Assembly: GCF_001907675.1 (NCBI RefSeq)
Contig: NZ_MPNT01000009.1
Location: forward strand, 13,254-77,253
DNA from: Mycobacterium paraffinicum
GTDB taxonomy: Bacteria > Actinomycetota > Actinomycetes > Mycobacteriales > Mycobacteriaceae
Length of the DNA stretch: 64,000 nucleotides
Direction: 5' to 3'
A program made the position numbers and the translations under genes. Under the pieces are notes generated by a model. That model did no database searches and had not been told where the DNA came from. It was given only the letters and a program-made list of their open reading frames with translations. This document shows positions 48,204 through 56,729 of this stretch, piece by piece. Numbering within the stretch: position 1 is the first letter of the stretch; every line of letters begins with the position of its first letter.

Positions 48204-49439
48204 CTAGACGGCCACCATGAGCCGCGACAATCCCCGCAGCGTGACGTTGGCCTTGTACTCCGGCTCGCTGTCCAGCCTGGCGTCAGGGAAGCGGGCCGCT
48301 ATCGCCGATAGGGCGACGCCGGCCTCCAACCGGGCCAGGGGTGCGCCCAGGCAGTAGTGGGCTCCCCGCCCAAACCCCAAGTGCCGCAACGGCGTCCGGC
48401 CGGGATCGAATGTGTCGGGCCGGTCGAACTCCGCGGGGTCGCGGTGGGCCGCGGCGAGCAACAACATCATGACGTCGCCCGCGGGCACCTCGGCCCCGCC
48501 AATCGCCATGTCGGCGAGGGCGATTCGGCCAACCAGTTGCACGGGGGGGTCGTAACGCAGGGTCTCTTCCACGATCGCCGACGCTCGACCTGAGTCGGCG
48601 CCCAGAGCTGTCCACTCCCCGGGACTCCGCAGCATCGCCAACACGGCGTTCCCGATCAAGTTCACAGTGGTCTCGTGTCCGGCGATCAAGAGCAGATTGC
48701 AGGTCGCGACGATCTCGTCCTCGGTCAACTGGTCTCCGGACTCCTCCACCGCGATCAGCCCCGACAGCAGGTCGTCGCCGGGCTGCGAACGGCGGCGCTC
48801 GATCAGGCCGTGGAAGTAGGCGCGTAGCCACGCACCGGCCTGTTGTCGCTCGTTCGCGACGGCCGGCGGCACGCCGGTGATCGTCGAGAACGGGTCCAGT
48901 GCCTGAGCCAGCAACGCCGACGCGCGGCTGAACTGCGGCTCGTCGTCGAGCGGCACGCCGAGCAGCCGGCAGATGACCGCCACCGGCAGGGGGTAAGCGA
49001 AATCCTCCACGACGTCGAAGCGGCCCTGTTCGGCGACCCGATCGAGCAGCCCGTCGACCAGCGACCGGATATCGGGCTCCAGCCCGCTCACCACCTTCGG
49101 CGCGAACGCCTTGCTGACCAGCCTGCGCAGCCGCGTGTGGTCGGGCGGATCGAGAAACAGAAAGCCCGGCGGACCCTGCCTCGGTGGTGCCGTGCCCGCC
49201 TCGGCCTGCCGCTTGGCGACCGTCGAATTGACGTTGTCGCTGCTTGACAGGGGGTGCCGCAACACCTCGTCGCAATCGCGATAGCTCGAGAACACGGCCA
49301 GGTTGGCATCGGGCAGCCGCATCGCTCCGCCGTCGCGAAACCGCGCACAGAGTCGGTACGGGTCGGGCCGGTTGGCCGGGTCCAGCAGCTGCAGCAGCAG
49401 CGCCTGGGATTCGGCTTGCTCGGGCGGGGCGGTCGTCAT
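48204..49439 (-). CDS. Cytochrome P450
   Basis: A 411-residue P450 from ATG 49439. I-helix LLIAGHETTVN, K-helix ETLRYDPP (ExxR), heme loop FGRGAHYCLG with Cys363. The PPDHTRLRRLVSKAF segment is typical of bacterial CYP107-like enzymes. Not obviously in an operon: the NUDIX gene lies 47 bases upstream on the same strand. Substrate unknown. Confidence 0.94.
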   Translation of the reverse strand: MTTAPPEQAESQALLLQLLDPANRPDPYRLCARFRDGGAMRLPDANLAVFSSYRDCDEVLRHPLSSSDNVNSTVAKRQAEAGTAPPRQGPPGFLFLDPPDHTRLRRLVSKAFAPKVVSGLEPDIRSLVDGLLDRVAEQGRFDVVEDFAYPLPVAVICRLLGVPLDDEPQFSRASALLAQALDPFSTITGVPPAVANERQQAGAWLRAYFHGLIERRRSQPGDDLLSGLIAVEESGDQLTEDEIVATCNLLLIAGHETTVNLIGNAVLAMLRSPGEWTALGADSGRASAIVEETLRYDPPVQLVGRIALADMAIGGAEVPAGDVMMLLLAAAHRDPAEFDRPDTFDPGRTPLRHLGFGRGAHYCLGAPLARLEAGVALSAIAARFPDARLDSEPEYKANVTLRGLSRLMVAV

Positions 49440-49485
49440 GCGGCCATTGTGCCCGTCGGCGTCACCCCACCGACGTCCACGCACG

Positions 49486-49971
49486 TCACGCGTCCTCGGG
49501 TAATCCCGCCAGATCCGGATTGACCATCAGTCGGTCGAGAAACGCAAGCTGCCCCTTCAGTAGCTTCGTGCGGGCCTGCGCCACCGTAAACCAGCCCACT
49601 CGATCGACTTCCGGGAATTCTCGCAGCGTGCCCGAACCCTTCGGCCACTCCAATTCGAAGGTGTTGCTGCGCGCGTCGGTCACGTCGAGGTCGGCGCCGA
49701 CGGCGAAGGCGGTCACCACCTTGCCGCCGGACTGTTTCAGCTGCCCGAGGTCCAGCCGGGTGCCGCAGGGGACGGGAAGCCCGAGTTCCTCGGCGAACTC
49801 GCGCTGCGCGGCGGCCCAGGGATCCTCGCCGTCGGCGTACTCCCCCTTGGGAATCGACCAAGCCCCGTTGTCCTTCCGCGCCCAGAACGGGCCACCGGGA
49901 TGCGCGATCAGAACTTCGACGACGCCGTCGCGGGTTCGGTACAACAGCACACCCGCACTGAGCTTTGGCAT
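49486..49971 (-). CDS. NUDIX hydrolase (Rv3733c-like)
   Basis: A 161-residue NUDIX protein. The NUDIX box runs from GEYADGEDPW to REFAEELG with the REx2EExG core intact, so metal-dependent pyrophosphohydrolase activity is expected. The length and the flanking tgs2-like gene (four bases upstream) match M. tuberculosis Rv3733c-Rv3734c as I recall. The nucleotide substrate is unknown. Confidence 0.92.
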   Translation of the reverse strand: MPKLSAGVLLYRTRDGVVEVLIAHPGGPFWARKDNGAWSIPKGEYADGEDPWAAAQREFAEELGLPVPCGTRLDLGQLKQSGGKVVTAFAVGADLDVTDARSNTFELEWPKGSGTLREFPEVDRVGWFTVAQARTKLLKGQLAFLDRLMVNPDLAGLPEDA

Positions 49972-49975
49972 CCGG

Positions 49976-51331
49976 TCAGAGCCCGGCCGACTGTTCCAGG
50001 TCCTTAAGCGAGGACTCCAGATGCGCGAGCAGGCGCTGCAGGTGGGGCACGCTGCGCCTGCATCCCACCAAGCCGAAGTCCAGGTTGCCGGCGTTGGTGG
50101 ACAGCGTGATGTTCAGCGCCTGGCCGTCCAGCACGATGGACAGCGGGTAGTTGCCGTCGAGCCGGGCGCCTCCGTAGTAGATCGGCTGAGTAGGCCCCGG
50201 CACGTTGGAAATGATGATGTTGAACGGCGGCGCAGTCGACGACACCCAACCGGGTACCGCCGCCATGGCCAGCGCTGACGTGTTGAGCGCCGACAGCGCG
50301 AGTGCCTGAAAGCGCGGCAATTGCGAAAACACCTTCTTGTTGCTGCGCATCGACTCGCTGATGGTTTGCAGCCGCTGCGCGGGATCGTCGCTGTCGGTGG
50401 CGAGATTGCACAGAATGGCGCCGACGAGGTTGCCCCCTGCGTCCGCCTCGTCTTCGGTGCGCAGGCTCACCGGGACCATCGCGATCAGTGGCGTGTCCGG
50501 CAACGCGTTCTGCTCGAGCAGGTAGTAGCGCAGGGCGCCCGAACACATCGCGAGGACGACGTCATTGATGGTCACGCCGGTGGCCTTCTTGACGCTCTTG
50601 ATCCGGTCCAGAGACCACGACTGCGCGGCACAGCGGCGCGCGCCGCCGATTTTGACGTTCAGCATCGTGCGAGGGGCGCCGAAGGGCAACGTCAGCTGCT
50701 GCTCGAAGAGCGCCGCGCGCGCCAGCGAAAGCGTCGACGGGGCAAGCGCCGCAACCGATCCGGCGGCATGCAGCAGCGAACTCAACGGGCTGCCCGGGCT
50801 GCTCTTGCGCTTGGATTTGGGCAGGGTCCAGGGCGCGCGGATCTCGGTGTCGTCGGGGTCGAGCGACAACGCGCGCTGCATGAGCTTCTGCGCGGAGACC
50901 CCGTCGATGAGTGCGTGGTGAATCTTGGTGTACACGGCGAACCGGCCGTCCTTGAGGCCCTCGACGATGTGCGTCTCCCACAGTGGGCGGTGACGATCCA
51001 GCAGGCTGCTGTGCCACCGCGACGTGAGCTCGAGCAGTTCCCGGATCCGCCCGGGCGACGGGACCGCCGAGCGCCGGACGTGGTAGTCGACGTCGACGTC
51101 TTTGTCGTAGGACCAGCCCAGGTTCGCGATACCGCCGACGAACGTGGCCGGATGCTTGCGGAAGGTGGGCTGAAAATCCTGCTGTGCCACCAAACGGTCG
51201 TAGAGCCCGCGGACGAAACCGCGGCCGGCGCCGCTGGGCAACTCGTACAACTGCAAGCCCCCGACGTGCATGGGATGTTCCCGCGACTCTCCCAGCAGAA
51301 ATATCGCGTCGGTGGGCATCATCAGTTCCAT
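49976..51331 (-). CDS. tgs2: WS/DGAT diacylglycerol O-acyltransferase (Tgs2-like)
   Basis: A 451-residue acyltransferase. It opens MPTDAIFLLGESREHPMHVGGLQLYE, has the catalytic HHALIDG (His138/139, Asp143, Gly144), and the family's PLWETHIVEGL, NDVVLAMCSGALR and IIISNVPGPTQPIYYGGARL blocks. It makes triacylglycerol (or wax esters) from diacylglycerol and acyl-CoA for lipid storage. The decayed paralog at 31728 shows what has been lost there. Confidence 0.94.
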   Translation of the reverse strand: MELMMPTDAIFLLGESREHPMHVGGLQLYELPSGAGRGFVRGLYDRLVAQQDFQPTFRKHPATFVGGIANLGWSYDKDVDVDYHVRRSAVPSPGRIRELLELTSRWHSSLLDRHRPLWETHIVEGLKDGRFAVYTKIHHALIDGVSAQKLMQRALSLDPDDTEIRAPWTLPKSKRKSSPGSPLSSLLHAAGSVAALAPSTLSLARAALFEQQLTLPFGAPRTMLNVKIGGARRCAAQSWSLDRIKSVKKATGVTINDVVLAMCSGALRYYLLEQNALPDTPLIAMVPVSLRTEDEADAGGNLVGAILCNLATDSDDPAQRLQTISESMRSNKKVFSQLPRFQALALSALNTSALAMAAVPGWVSSTAPPFNIIISNVPGPTQPIYYGGARLDGNYPLSIVLDGQALNITLSTNAGNLDFGLVGCRRSVPHLQRLLAHLESSLKDLEQSAGL

Positions 51332-51374
51332 CCACCAATTAGACGCGACCGGGGAGAAACCCGCTAGGACCTGC

Positions 51375-51761
51375 TCAGTCGAAAGTCAACGACCACGTCG
51401 ACGTCGCGATCAGGGCGCCTCGCTCGAGCGCCTCGATGCGGTGCTCGTGCGCCTTGGCGTACTCCGGGTCGGTCACCATGTCGATGAACGCCTGCGGCGT
51501 CGGGTACTCGACGATGAGAATGGCGTCCCACCAAGGCCGTTCGCCGTCGCCGATCACGACGGTCGGCGCTATCCCGGCATAGCGGACGACGGCGCCCGCG
51601 TGCTCCAGGTGGGGAATCACCGCCACGCCGTAGCGGTGGTAGGCCTCCACCCCGCCGGGGATCTTGAACTTCAACAGGTTGACCATCACCACCGGCTCAT
51701 TCGCCGGGCGCGCGGCCAGGGCGGCGAACTGTTCGGCGGTGGGCTCGAGGGGATGGCTCAT
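51375..51761 (-). CDS. DUF1330-family protein
   Basis: A 128-residue ferredoxin-like-fold protein. PVVMVNLLKFK, YHRYGVAV, WDAILIVEYPTPQAFIDMVTDPEYAKAHEHRIEALE are the DUF1330 hallmarks. It starts nine bases after the SDR stop and is probably co-transcribed with it. Function unknown; some members are small-molecule enzymes or binding proteins. Confidence 0.85.
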   Translation of the reverse strand: MSHPLEPTAEQFAALAARPANEPVVMVNLLKFKIPGGVEAYHRYGVAVIPHLEHAGAVVRYAGIAPTVVIGDGERPWWDAILIVEYPTPQAFIDMVTDPEYAKAHEHRIEALERGALIATSTWSLTFD

Positions 51762-51769
51762 GGCCACGA

Positions 51770-52627
51770 TTAGAGCAGATCCGTGATGGTTTTGAGGCCG
51801 GCGTCGTACAGCACGCCGGGCAGCATGCCGCCGTCGTGCTCGATGGTGGTGCCGTTGATGAAGTCGGCCTGCCCGCCGGCCAGGAACACGCACACCCTGC
51901 CCACCTCGGCGGGCTCGCCGGCACGGCGCAGCGGGACCGCCGCGAAATACTTTGCGCCCGTTGGGTCGTCCTTGGGCAGCACGAAGGAACGGAAATTCTC
52001 GGTCATCGTCGGCCCCAGCGCGATGCAGTTGACCCGCACCTTGGGTCCCCACTCCTCGGCCAAGGAGCGGGTGAGGTGGTTGAGTCCGCTCTTGGCCGCG
52101 CCGTAGGAAACCAACGTCGGGGAGCCCGCCGGATGGCCGGCGCCACTGGAGATGTTGATGATGCAGCCGACGCCATCCTGGGTGCGCATCTGCCGGTAGG
52201 CGCGGATGGCGAACCACAGCGGACTGATCAGGTTCATCTGGACCGCGAAGGCGTGGAACAACGCCGTGCGCTCATATTCGTCGTCGCTGCCGGGCGCGCC
52301 CTGAATGCGTTGCACCAGTTCGGGAATGCTCTCGACGTGCGGCGCCGGCACCGTTCCGCCGGCGTTGTTCACCAAGATGTCGATTCGGCCATGCTCCGCG
52401 ACGACATCGGAGACGAACGAGTCGATCGCGCGGTAGTCCCCTTGGTCGCAGACCTTTTGGGAGGCCCGGGCCGCCCAGTCGGGCTCGACACCGGGAATGG
52501 CGTCGAGGGGGGAGCGCGAACAGCCGACGACGGTGGCGCCGGCCCGGAGCAATTCGTGGGCGATCCCGACGCCCACACCGCGGCTGGTTCCGGTGACGAC
52601 CGCGACTTTGCCGTCCAGGACGCTCAT
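51770..52627 (-). CDS. Short-chain dehydrogenase/reductase
   Basis: A 285-residue SDR. NAD(P) loop VVTGTSRGVGVGIA, LVNNAGGT, catalytic Ser in NISSGAGH and YGAAKSG (YxxxK). An extra stretch around residues 95-130 (HVESIPELVQRIQGAPGSDDE) lengthens it. Divergent from the amine-dehydrogenase-like gene across a 99-base gap with a perfect inverted repeat. Confidence 0.92.
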   Translation of the reverse strand: MSVLDGKVAVVTGTSRGVGVGIAHELLRAGATVVGCSRSPLDAIPGVEPDWAARASQKVCDQGDYRAIDSFVSDVVAEHGRIDILVNNAGGTVPAPHVESIPELVQRIQGAPGSDDEYERTALFHAFAVQMNLISPLWFAIRAYRQMRTQDGVGCIINISSGAGHPAGSPTLVSYGAAKSGLNHLTRSLAEEWGPKVRVNCIALGPTMTENFRSFVLPKDDPTGAKYFAAVPLRRAGEPAEVGRVCVFLAGGQADFINGTTIEHDGGMLPGVLYDAGLKTITDLL

Positions 52628-52655
52628 GACAGGCCTTCCTACCCGAAGCCATCGT

Positions 52656-52670
52656 TGACAGTCACTGTCA
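52656..52670. promoter_or_regulatory. Operator-like inverted repeat in the divergent 52628-52726 gap
   Basis: TGACAGTCACTGTCA has seven-base arms (TGACAGT/ACTGTCA) around one central base and overlaps a TTGACA that could serve as a -35 element. It lies between two divergent SDR/oxidoreductase units, the rightward one ending in a TetR gene, so it is the best candidate for that regulator's operator. Confidence 0.75.
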
Positions 52671-52726
52671 GCGGGTCATACTGTGCCATTTCGGTCGTTG
52701 GCGTGTAAAGCATCGGAGGTCAGCAG

Positions 52727-53806
52727 ATGAGTAGTCCGTCCAAGCTGCGCGTCGTCCAATGGGCGACCGGGGGCGTCGGCAAGGCGGCCATCGCGTGCGT
52801 CCTGAATCATCCCCAGCTGGAGCTGGCGGGGTGCTGGGTACACAGCGCCGATAAGAACGGCGTCGACGTCGGCCGGATCCTCGGCACTGCGGACCTCGGT
52901 GTGACGGCGACGTCCAGCGCCGAAGAGATCCTGGCGCTGGATGCCGACTGTGTCGTGTACAGCCCGCTGGTGCCCAACGACGACGAGGTCATCGCGATTC
53001 TGCGGTCGGGCAAGAACGTGGTCACCCCCGTCGGCTGGGTGTACCCCGATCCGAACAACGCGCGGCACCAGGCCGTCGCAGAAGCGGCGGCCGAAGCCGG
53101 GGTGACCCTGCACGGCTCGGGGATCCACCCGGGGGGCATCACGGAACGATTCCCGCTCATGCTCTCCTCGCTTTCCTCGGAGATCACCCACATCCGGGCG
53201 GAGGAGTTCTCCGACATCCGGACCTACAACGCCCCGGACGTCGTGCGCCACATCATGGGGTTCGGCGGCACGCCCGAGGAGGCCATGCAAGGCCCCATGG
53301 CCGGCCTGCTCGAAGCGGGCTTCAAGCAGTCGGTGCGAATGATCGCCGAGCACATGGGATTTCGCATCGACCCCAACATCCGGACCATTCAGGACGTCGC
53401 CGTCGCGACCGCCGACATCGACTACGCGCCGTTTCCGATCACCACCGGAACGGTGGCCGCGCGCCGCTTCCGCTGGCAGGCCCTCGTGAACGGCGAACCC
53501 GTCATCACGGCGGCCGTCAACTGGTTGATGGGTGAGGAAAACCTGGACCCCGGCTGGGATTTCGGCGGACGCGGCGAGCGTTTCGAGGTCGAGATCACCG
53601 GTGATCCGACCGTGAGCCTCACCTTCAAGGGCCTGCAGCCCGAAACGATTGCCGAAGGCCTGGTGAAGAATCCGGGCGTGGTGGCCACCGCCAACCATTG
53701 CGTCAACGCCATCCCCGACGTCTGCGCCGCCGAGCCCGGCATCAAGACCTATCTCGAGCTGCCCCTGTTCGCCGGGCGCCCGGCTCCCGGCCTCGCCACG
53801 TCATGA
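52727..53806 (+). CDS. Amine-dehydrogenase/diaminopentanoate-dehydrogenase-like oxidoreductase
   Basis: A 359-residue DapB-like Rossmann protein and paralog of the 26949 gene. It begins LRVVQWATGGVGKAAI and has VVTPVGWVYP and GSGIHPGGITERFPL. First gene of a four-gene operon (this gene, VOC protein, SDR, TetR) in which every junction overlaps by four bases. Substrate unknown; reduction of a keto acid or imine is the family chemistry. Confidence 0.87.
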   Translation: MSSPSKLRVVQWATGGVGKAAIACVLNHPQLELAGCWVHSADKNGVDVGRILGTADLGVTATSSAEEILALDADCVVYSPLVPNDDEVIAILRSGKNVVTPVGWVYPDPNNARHQAVAEAAAEAGVTLHGSGIHPGGITERFPLMLSSLSSEITHIRAEEFSDIRTYNAPDVVRHIMGFGGTPEEAMQGPMAGLLEAGFKQSVRMIAEHMGFRIDPNIRTIQDVAVATADIDYAPFPITTGTVAARRFRWQALVNGEPVITAAVNWLMGEENLDPGWDFGGRGERFEVEITGDPTVSLTFKGLQPETIAEGLVKNPGVVATANHCVNAIPDVCAAEPGIKTYLELPLFAGRPAPGLATS

Positions 53807-54306
53807 CCGGCGTCCTCGGTGACGTCTCGTTTTGTCACCTGGTGGTCGGTGTGACCGACATGGATCGCGCCCTGGCCTTCTACCGTGACCTGCTCGGGAT
53901 GGAGGTGGTGTTCGAAACCCTGATCTCCGGTGAGCCTTTCGACGCGGCCCTGCACGCCACCCGGAAGCAGGAGGGCCGGGTGGTGGGCGGCCTGCTGGGC
54001 GGGCTGATGGTCGAGCTGCTGTCGCTGGGGGCAGGTCCCGCGAACCAGCAGCAGCCGGCGCGCCGGGGCATCACCGGGATCCACAGCGTGTCCTTGTCGG
54101 TGACCGATCTCGACGACACCCACCGGCGCGTCACCGCGGCCGGCTACGCTCCCGACCAGGCGCCCTTCGAAATCGGTGGGGTGCGAATGTTTTTCGTCAA
54201 GGACCCGGACGGCACCGCCGTCGAGTTCATCGAACTGCCCGGCAGCGCACGCAGCACCTACGAGATGCACCGCGGGGTGCCACTGCGGCTGGGGCCGGCC
54301 GAATGA
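53803..54306 (+). CDS. VOC/glyoxalase-superfamily protein
   Basis: A 167-residue protein with two beta-alpha-beta-beta-beta halves: CHLVVGVTDMDRALAFYRDLLGMEVVFE and HSVSLSVTDLDDTHRRVTAAGY, ending FFVKDPDGTAVEFIELPG. His in the first strand and Glu in the last are likely metal ligands. ATG 53803 and the next ATG 54303 both overlap neighbouring stops. It could be an isomerase, dioxygenase or lyase of the operon's pathway. Confidence 0.88.
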   Translation: MTGVLGDVSFCHLVVGVTDMDRALAFYRDLLGMEVVFETLISGEPFDAALHATRKQEGRVVGGLLGGLMVELLSLGAGPANQQQPARRGITGIHSVSLSVTDLDDTHRRVTAAGYAPDQAPFEIGGVRMFFVKDPDGTAVEFIELPGSARSTYEMHRGVPLRLGPAE

Positions 54307-55076
54307 CGTACTCGCACCCCTCCTCGATGCGGGGCCACGTCGCGGTCGTGACCGGCGCCGCCCAGGGCGTCGGCAAGGGGGTCGCCGCCGCCCTGCTGGA
54401 ACGCGGCGCCTCGGTGCTGCTGGTCGACATACAGCACGAGTTACTAGGCGCGACAACGGCGGAGCTCTCCTCGATGGGCCGCGTCGAGAAGCTGACCGCC
54501 GACCTGCGCGACCCGGACAGCGCCCAACGCATCGTGGCGGCCGCGGTCGACGCCTTCGGCACGGTCCACGGCCTGGTCAACAACGCTATCGCGACCAACG
54601 AACCCAAGGCGTTCGTCGACATCAGCACCGAGGATTTCGCGCTCGGTCACGAGGTCGGACCGCGGGCGACGTTCCTGCTCATGCAGGCGGTGCACCCCGT
54701 GATGGTGGAGGCGGGCGGCGGGTCGATCGTCAACCTGGGCTCGGGGACGGGGACCGGCGGGGAACCCAAATGGGGCGGGTACGCCGCCGCCAAGGAGGCC
54801 ATTCGGGGCCTGTCGAAGGTCGCCGCCCTCGAATGGGGACGGGACAACATCCGCGTCAACGTCATCTGCCCCTTCGCCGAGTCCGACGGTGTCAAGCTGT
54901 GGAAAGAGTTCGCGCCCAAGGACTATGCCAAGTCGGTCAGCCGGGTTCCGATGAAGCGCATCGGCGACGTCCGCACCGACGTCGGCGCGCTGGTGGCCTT
55001 CCTGCTGGGCACCGACGCGACGTTCATCACCGGGCAGACCATTCACGTCGACGGCGGAATCGGCTGCTTCCGGTGA
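54303..55076 (+). CDS. Short-chain dehydrogenase/reductase
   Basis: A 257-residue SDR. VVTGAAQGVGKGVA, an acidic residue after the second strand (LLVDIQ) favouring NAD, LVNNAIA, catalytic Ser in NLGSGTG and YAAAKEA (YxxxK). Coupled to the VOC gene before (ATGA) and the TetR gene after (GTGA). Confidence 0.93.
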   Translation: MTYSHPSSMRGHVAVVTGAAQGVGKGVAAALLERGASVLLVDIQHELLGATTAELSSMGRVEKLTADLRDPDSAQRIVAAAVDAFGTVHGLVNNAIATNEPKAFVDISTEDFALGHEVGPRATFLLMQAVHPVMVEAGGGSIVNLGSGTGTGGEPKWGGYAAAKEAIRGLSKVAALEWGRDNIRVNVICPFAESDGVKLWKEFAPKDYAKSVSRVPMKRIGDVRTDVGALVAFLLGTDATFITGQTIHVDGGIGCFR

Positions 55077-55675
55077 GCGGACAGTCGCTGCGCGATCGAC
55101 AGCGCGCACAGATCCGCGCGGACATCAGGCGGGCGGCGTTCCGGCTGTTCGTCGAACGCGGATACGACGCCGTGACGACGGAGGAAATCGCCGCCGCCGC
55201 GGGCGTTTCCCCGCGCACCTTCTTCCGGCACGTGCCGACAAAGGAAGAGCTGTTGCTGGCCCCCGTTCGCCATGGCGGCGCGGCGATCGTGAACCTCCTT
55301 GAACAGCGGCCCGCCAACGAGTCCCCCGACGTCGCGTTGATCAACGCCATCGTCACGCGAACCCGGTCCTTCGAACAGGCCGACACCGACGAATGGCGAG
55401 AGGCCCTGCTGGTGGCCCCCGACCTGCTCCGCAAGGTCACCGTACACACTCCAGCCGACAAGGAACGGGCGGCCAAGCTGATCGCCCAACGCATGGGTGT
55501 GAACCCCGACGTCGACATCCGGCCCGGCCTGCTGGTCCAATTGGCCTTCGCCGCAGCTGATTTCGGCTTCCAACGGTGGGTTCGACAGTCCGGGCGGCCG
55601 TGGCCGTTGGACCGCTATGTCACCGAGGCCCTCGAGGCGGTCAAGAGCCCGCACTGGAAACGCAAGCGCACCTAG
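55073..55675 (+). CDS. TetR-family regulator at the end of the operon
   Basis: A 200-residue TetR protein from GTG 55073. HTH VTTEEIAAAAGVSPRTFFRHVPTKEELL near residues 38-64. As last gene of the 52727 operon it probably regulates its own operon and the divergent SDR-DUF1330 unit through the inverted repeat at 52656. Its stop codon shares a CTAG with the convergent dehydrogenase gene. Confidence 0.9.
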   Translation: MSGQSLRDRQRAQIRADIRRAAFRLFVERGYDAVTTEEIAAAAGVSPRTFFRHVPTKEELLLAPVRHGGAAIVNLLEQRPANESPDVALINAIVTRTRSFEQADTDEWREALLVAPDLLRKVTVHTPADKERAAKLIAQRMGVNPDVDIRPGLLVQLAFAAADFGFQRWVRQSGRPWPLDRYVTEALEAVKSPHWKRKRT

Positions 55676-56661
55676 TCGATGGGGTTGGCGATCCGGACCG
55701 GGGCCCCGTCCAGCCACGCGGCCACGGCTTCCACGGTGTCGGCGTAAAAGGCGCTGAGCATTTCGCGGGTGACGTAGCCCAAGTGGGGCGACAGGGTGAC
55801 GTTCGGGAGCCGCCGCAACGGGTGCTCGGGCGGCAGCGGTTCGACGTCGTACACGTCGAGGCCGGCGCCGGCGATGCGCCCGGTAGTCAACGCGGTCATC
55901 AGGGCGGCCTCGTCGACGATCGGCCCGCGCGATGTGTTGATCAGGTACGCGTGCGGCTTCATCAGTGCGAGTTCGGACTGGCCGACCAGCCCCCGCGTGC
56001 GCTCCGAAAGCACGACGTGAATGGAAACGACGTCGGACTCCTCGAACAGCGCCGCCTTCTCGACCCGGCGCGCGCCGGCGGCCGCGGCGGCATCCGCGGT
56101 GAGGTTTTGGCTCCACGCAATGACTTCCATGCCGAACACCCGCCCGTATTCCGCCATCCGTTTGCCCACCCGCCCGAGGCCGAGCAGCCCGAGCGTCTTG
56201 CCGGACAGGGTGCGGCCGGTCGTGGTCTGCCAGCCGCCTTCTCGCATGCGCCGGTGCTCCTCGGCCAGATTCCGCACCGTAGCGATCAGCAACCCCCAGG
56301 CGAATTCAGGGGTGGCATCATGCACGGAGCGAAATCGTGGATGGGCGAAGTCGGTGTGGGCGACGAGGATCCCCCGCTCGGTGGCCGCGGCCAGGTCCAG
56401 GTTGGGCAGGCTCCTACCGACGATGGTGATCAGCTTCAGGTTCGGCAGCCGTTCGAGCAGCGTCCGCGGCAGCGCCATCCGCTCGCGCAGGGTGCAGATC
56501 ACCTCGAAGGGCCGCAACGCCTCGGCGGCCTCGTCCTCGGAGAGGTGCCGGTCGAAAACGGTGATGCGGGAACGGGTTTGCACCGGCGACCAGTCGGCGA
56601 GCGCCAGGGCTGCACGGGCGTAGTCGTCGAGTATCGCCACCTGTGGCATGTGGTCCGCCAT
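55672..56661 (-). CDS. D-2-hydroxyacid dehydrogenase (NAD-dependent)
   Basis: A 329-residue protein of the phosphoglycerate-dehydrogenase-like family. NAD loop GLLGLGRVGKRM, catalytic Arg in NTSRGPIVDE, Glu in DVEPLP and His in SPHLGYVT. VGRSLPNLDL carries the substrate-binding Gly region. Stand-alone gene; substrate unknown. Confidence 0.92.
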   Translation of the reverse strand: MADHMPQVAILDDYARAALALADWSPVQTRSRITVFDRHLSEDEAAEALRPFEVICTLRERMALPRTLLERLPNLKLITIVGRSLPNLDLAAATERGILVAHTDFAHPRFRSVHDATPEFAWGLLIATVRNLAEEHRRMREGGWQTTTGRTLSGKTLGLLGLGRVGKRMAEYGRVFGMEVIAWSQNLTADAAAAAGARRVEKAALFEESDVVSIHVVLSERTRGLVGQSELALMKPHAYLINTSRGPIVDEAALMTALTTGRIAGAGLDVYDVEPLPPEHPLRRLPNVTLSPHLGYVTREMLSAFYADTVEAVAAWLDGAPVRIANPID

Positions 56662-56729
56662 GACCCCATTGAACCCTAGGTCAGATCGCGTACTCGCGCG
56701 GCCGATGGTGGACTGCGCCTACCGGCCGG

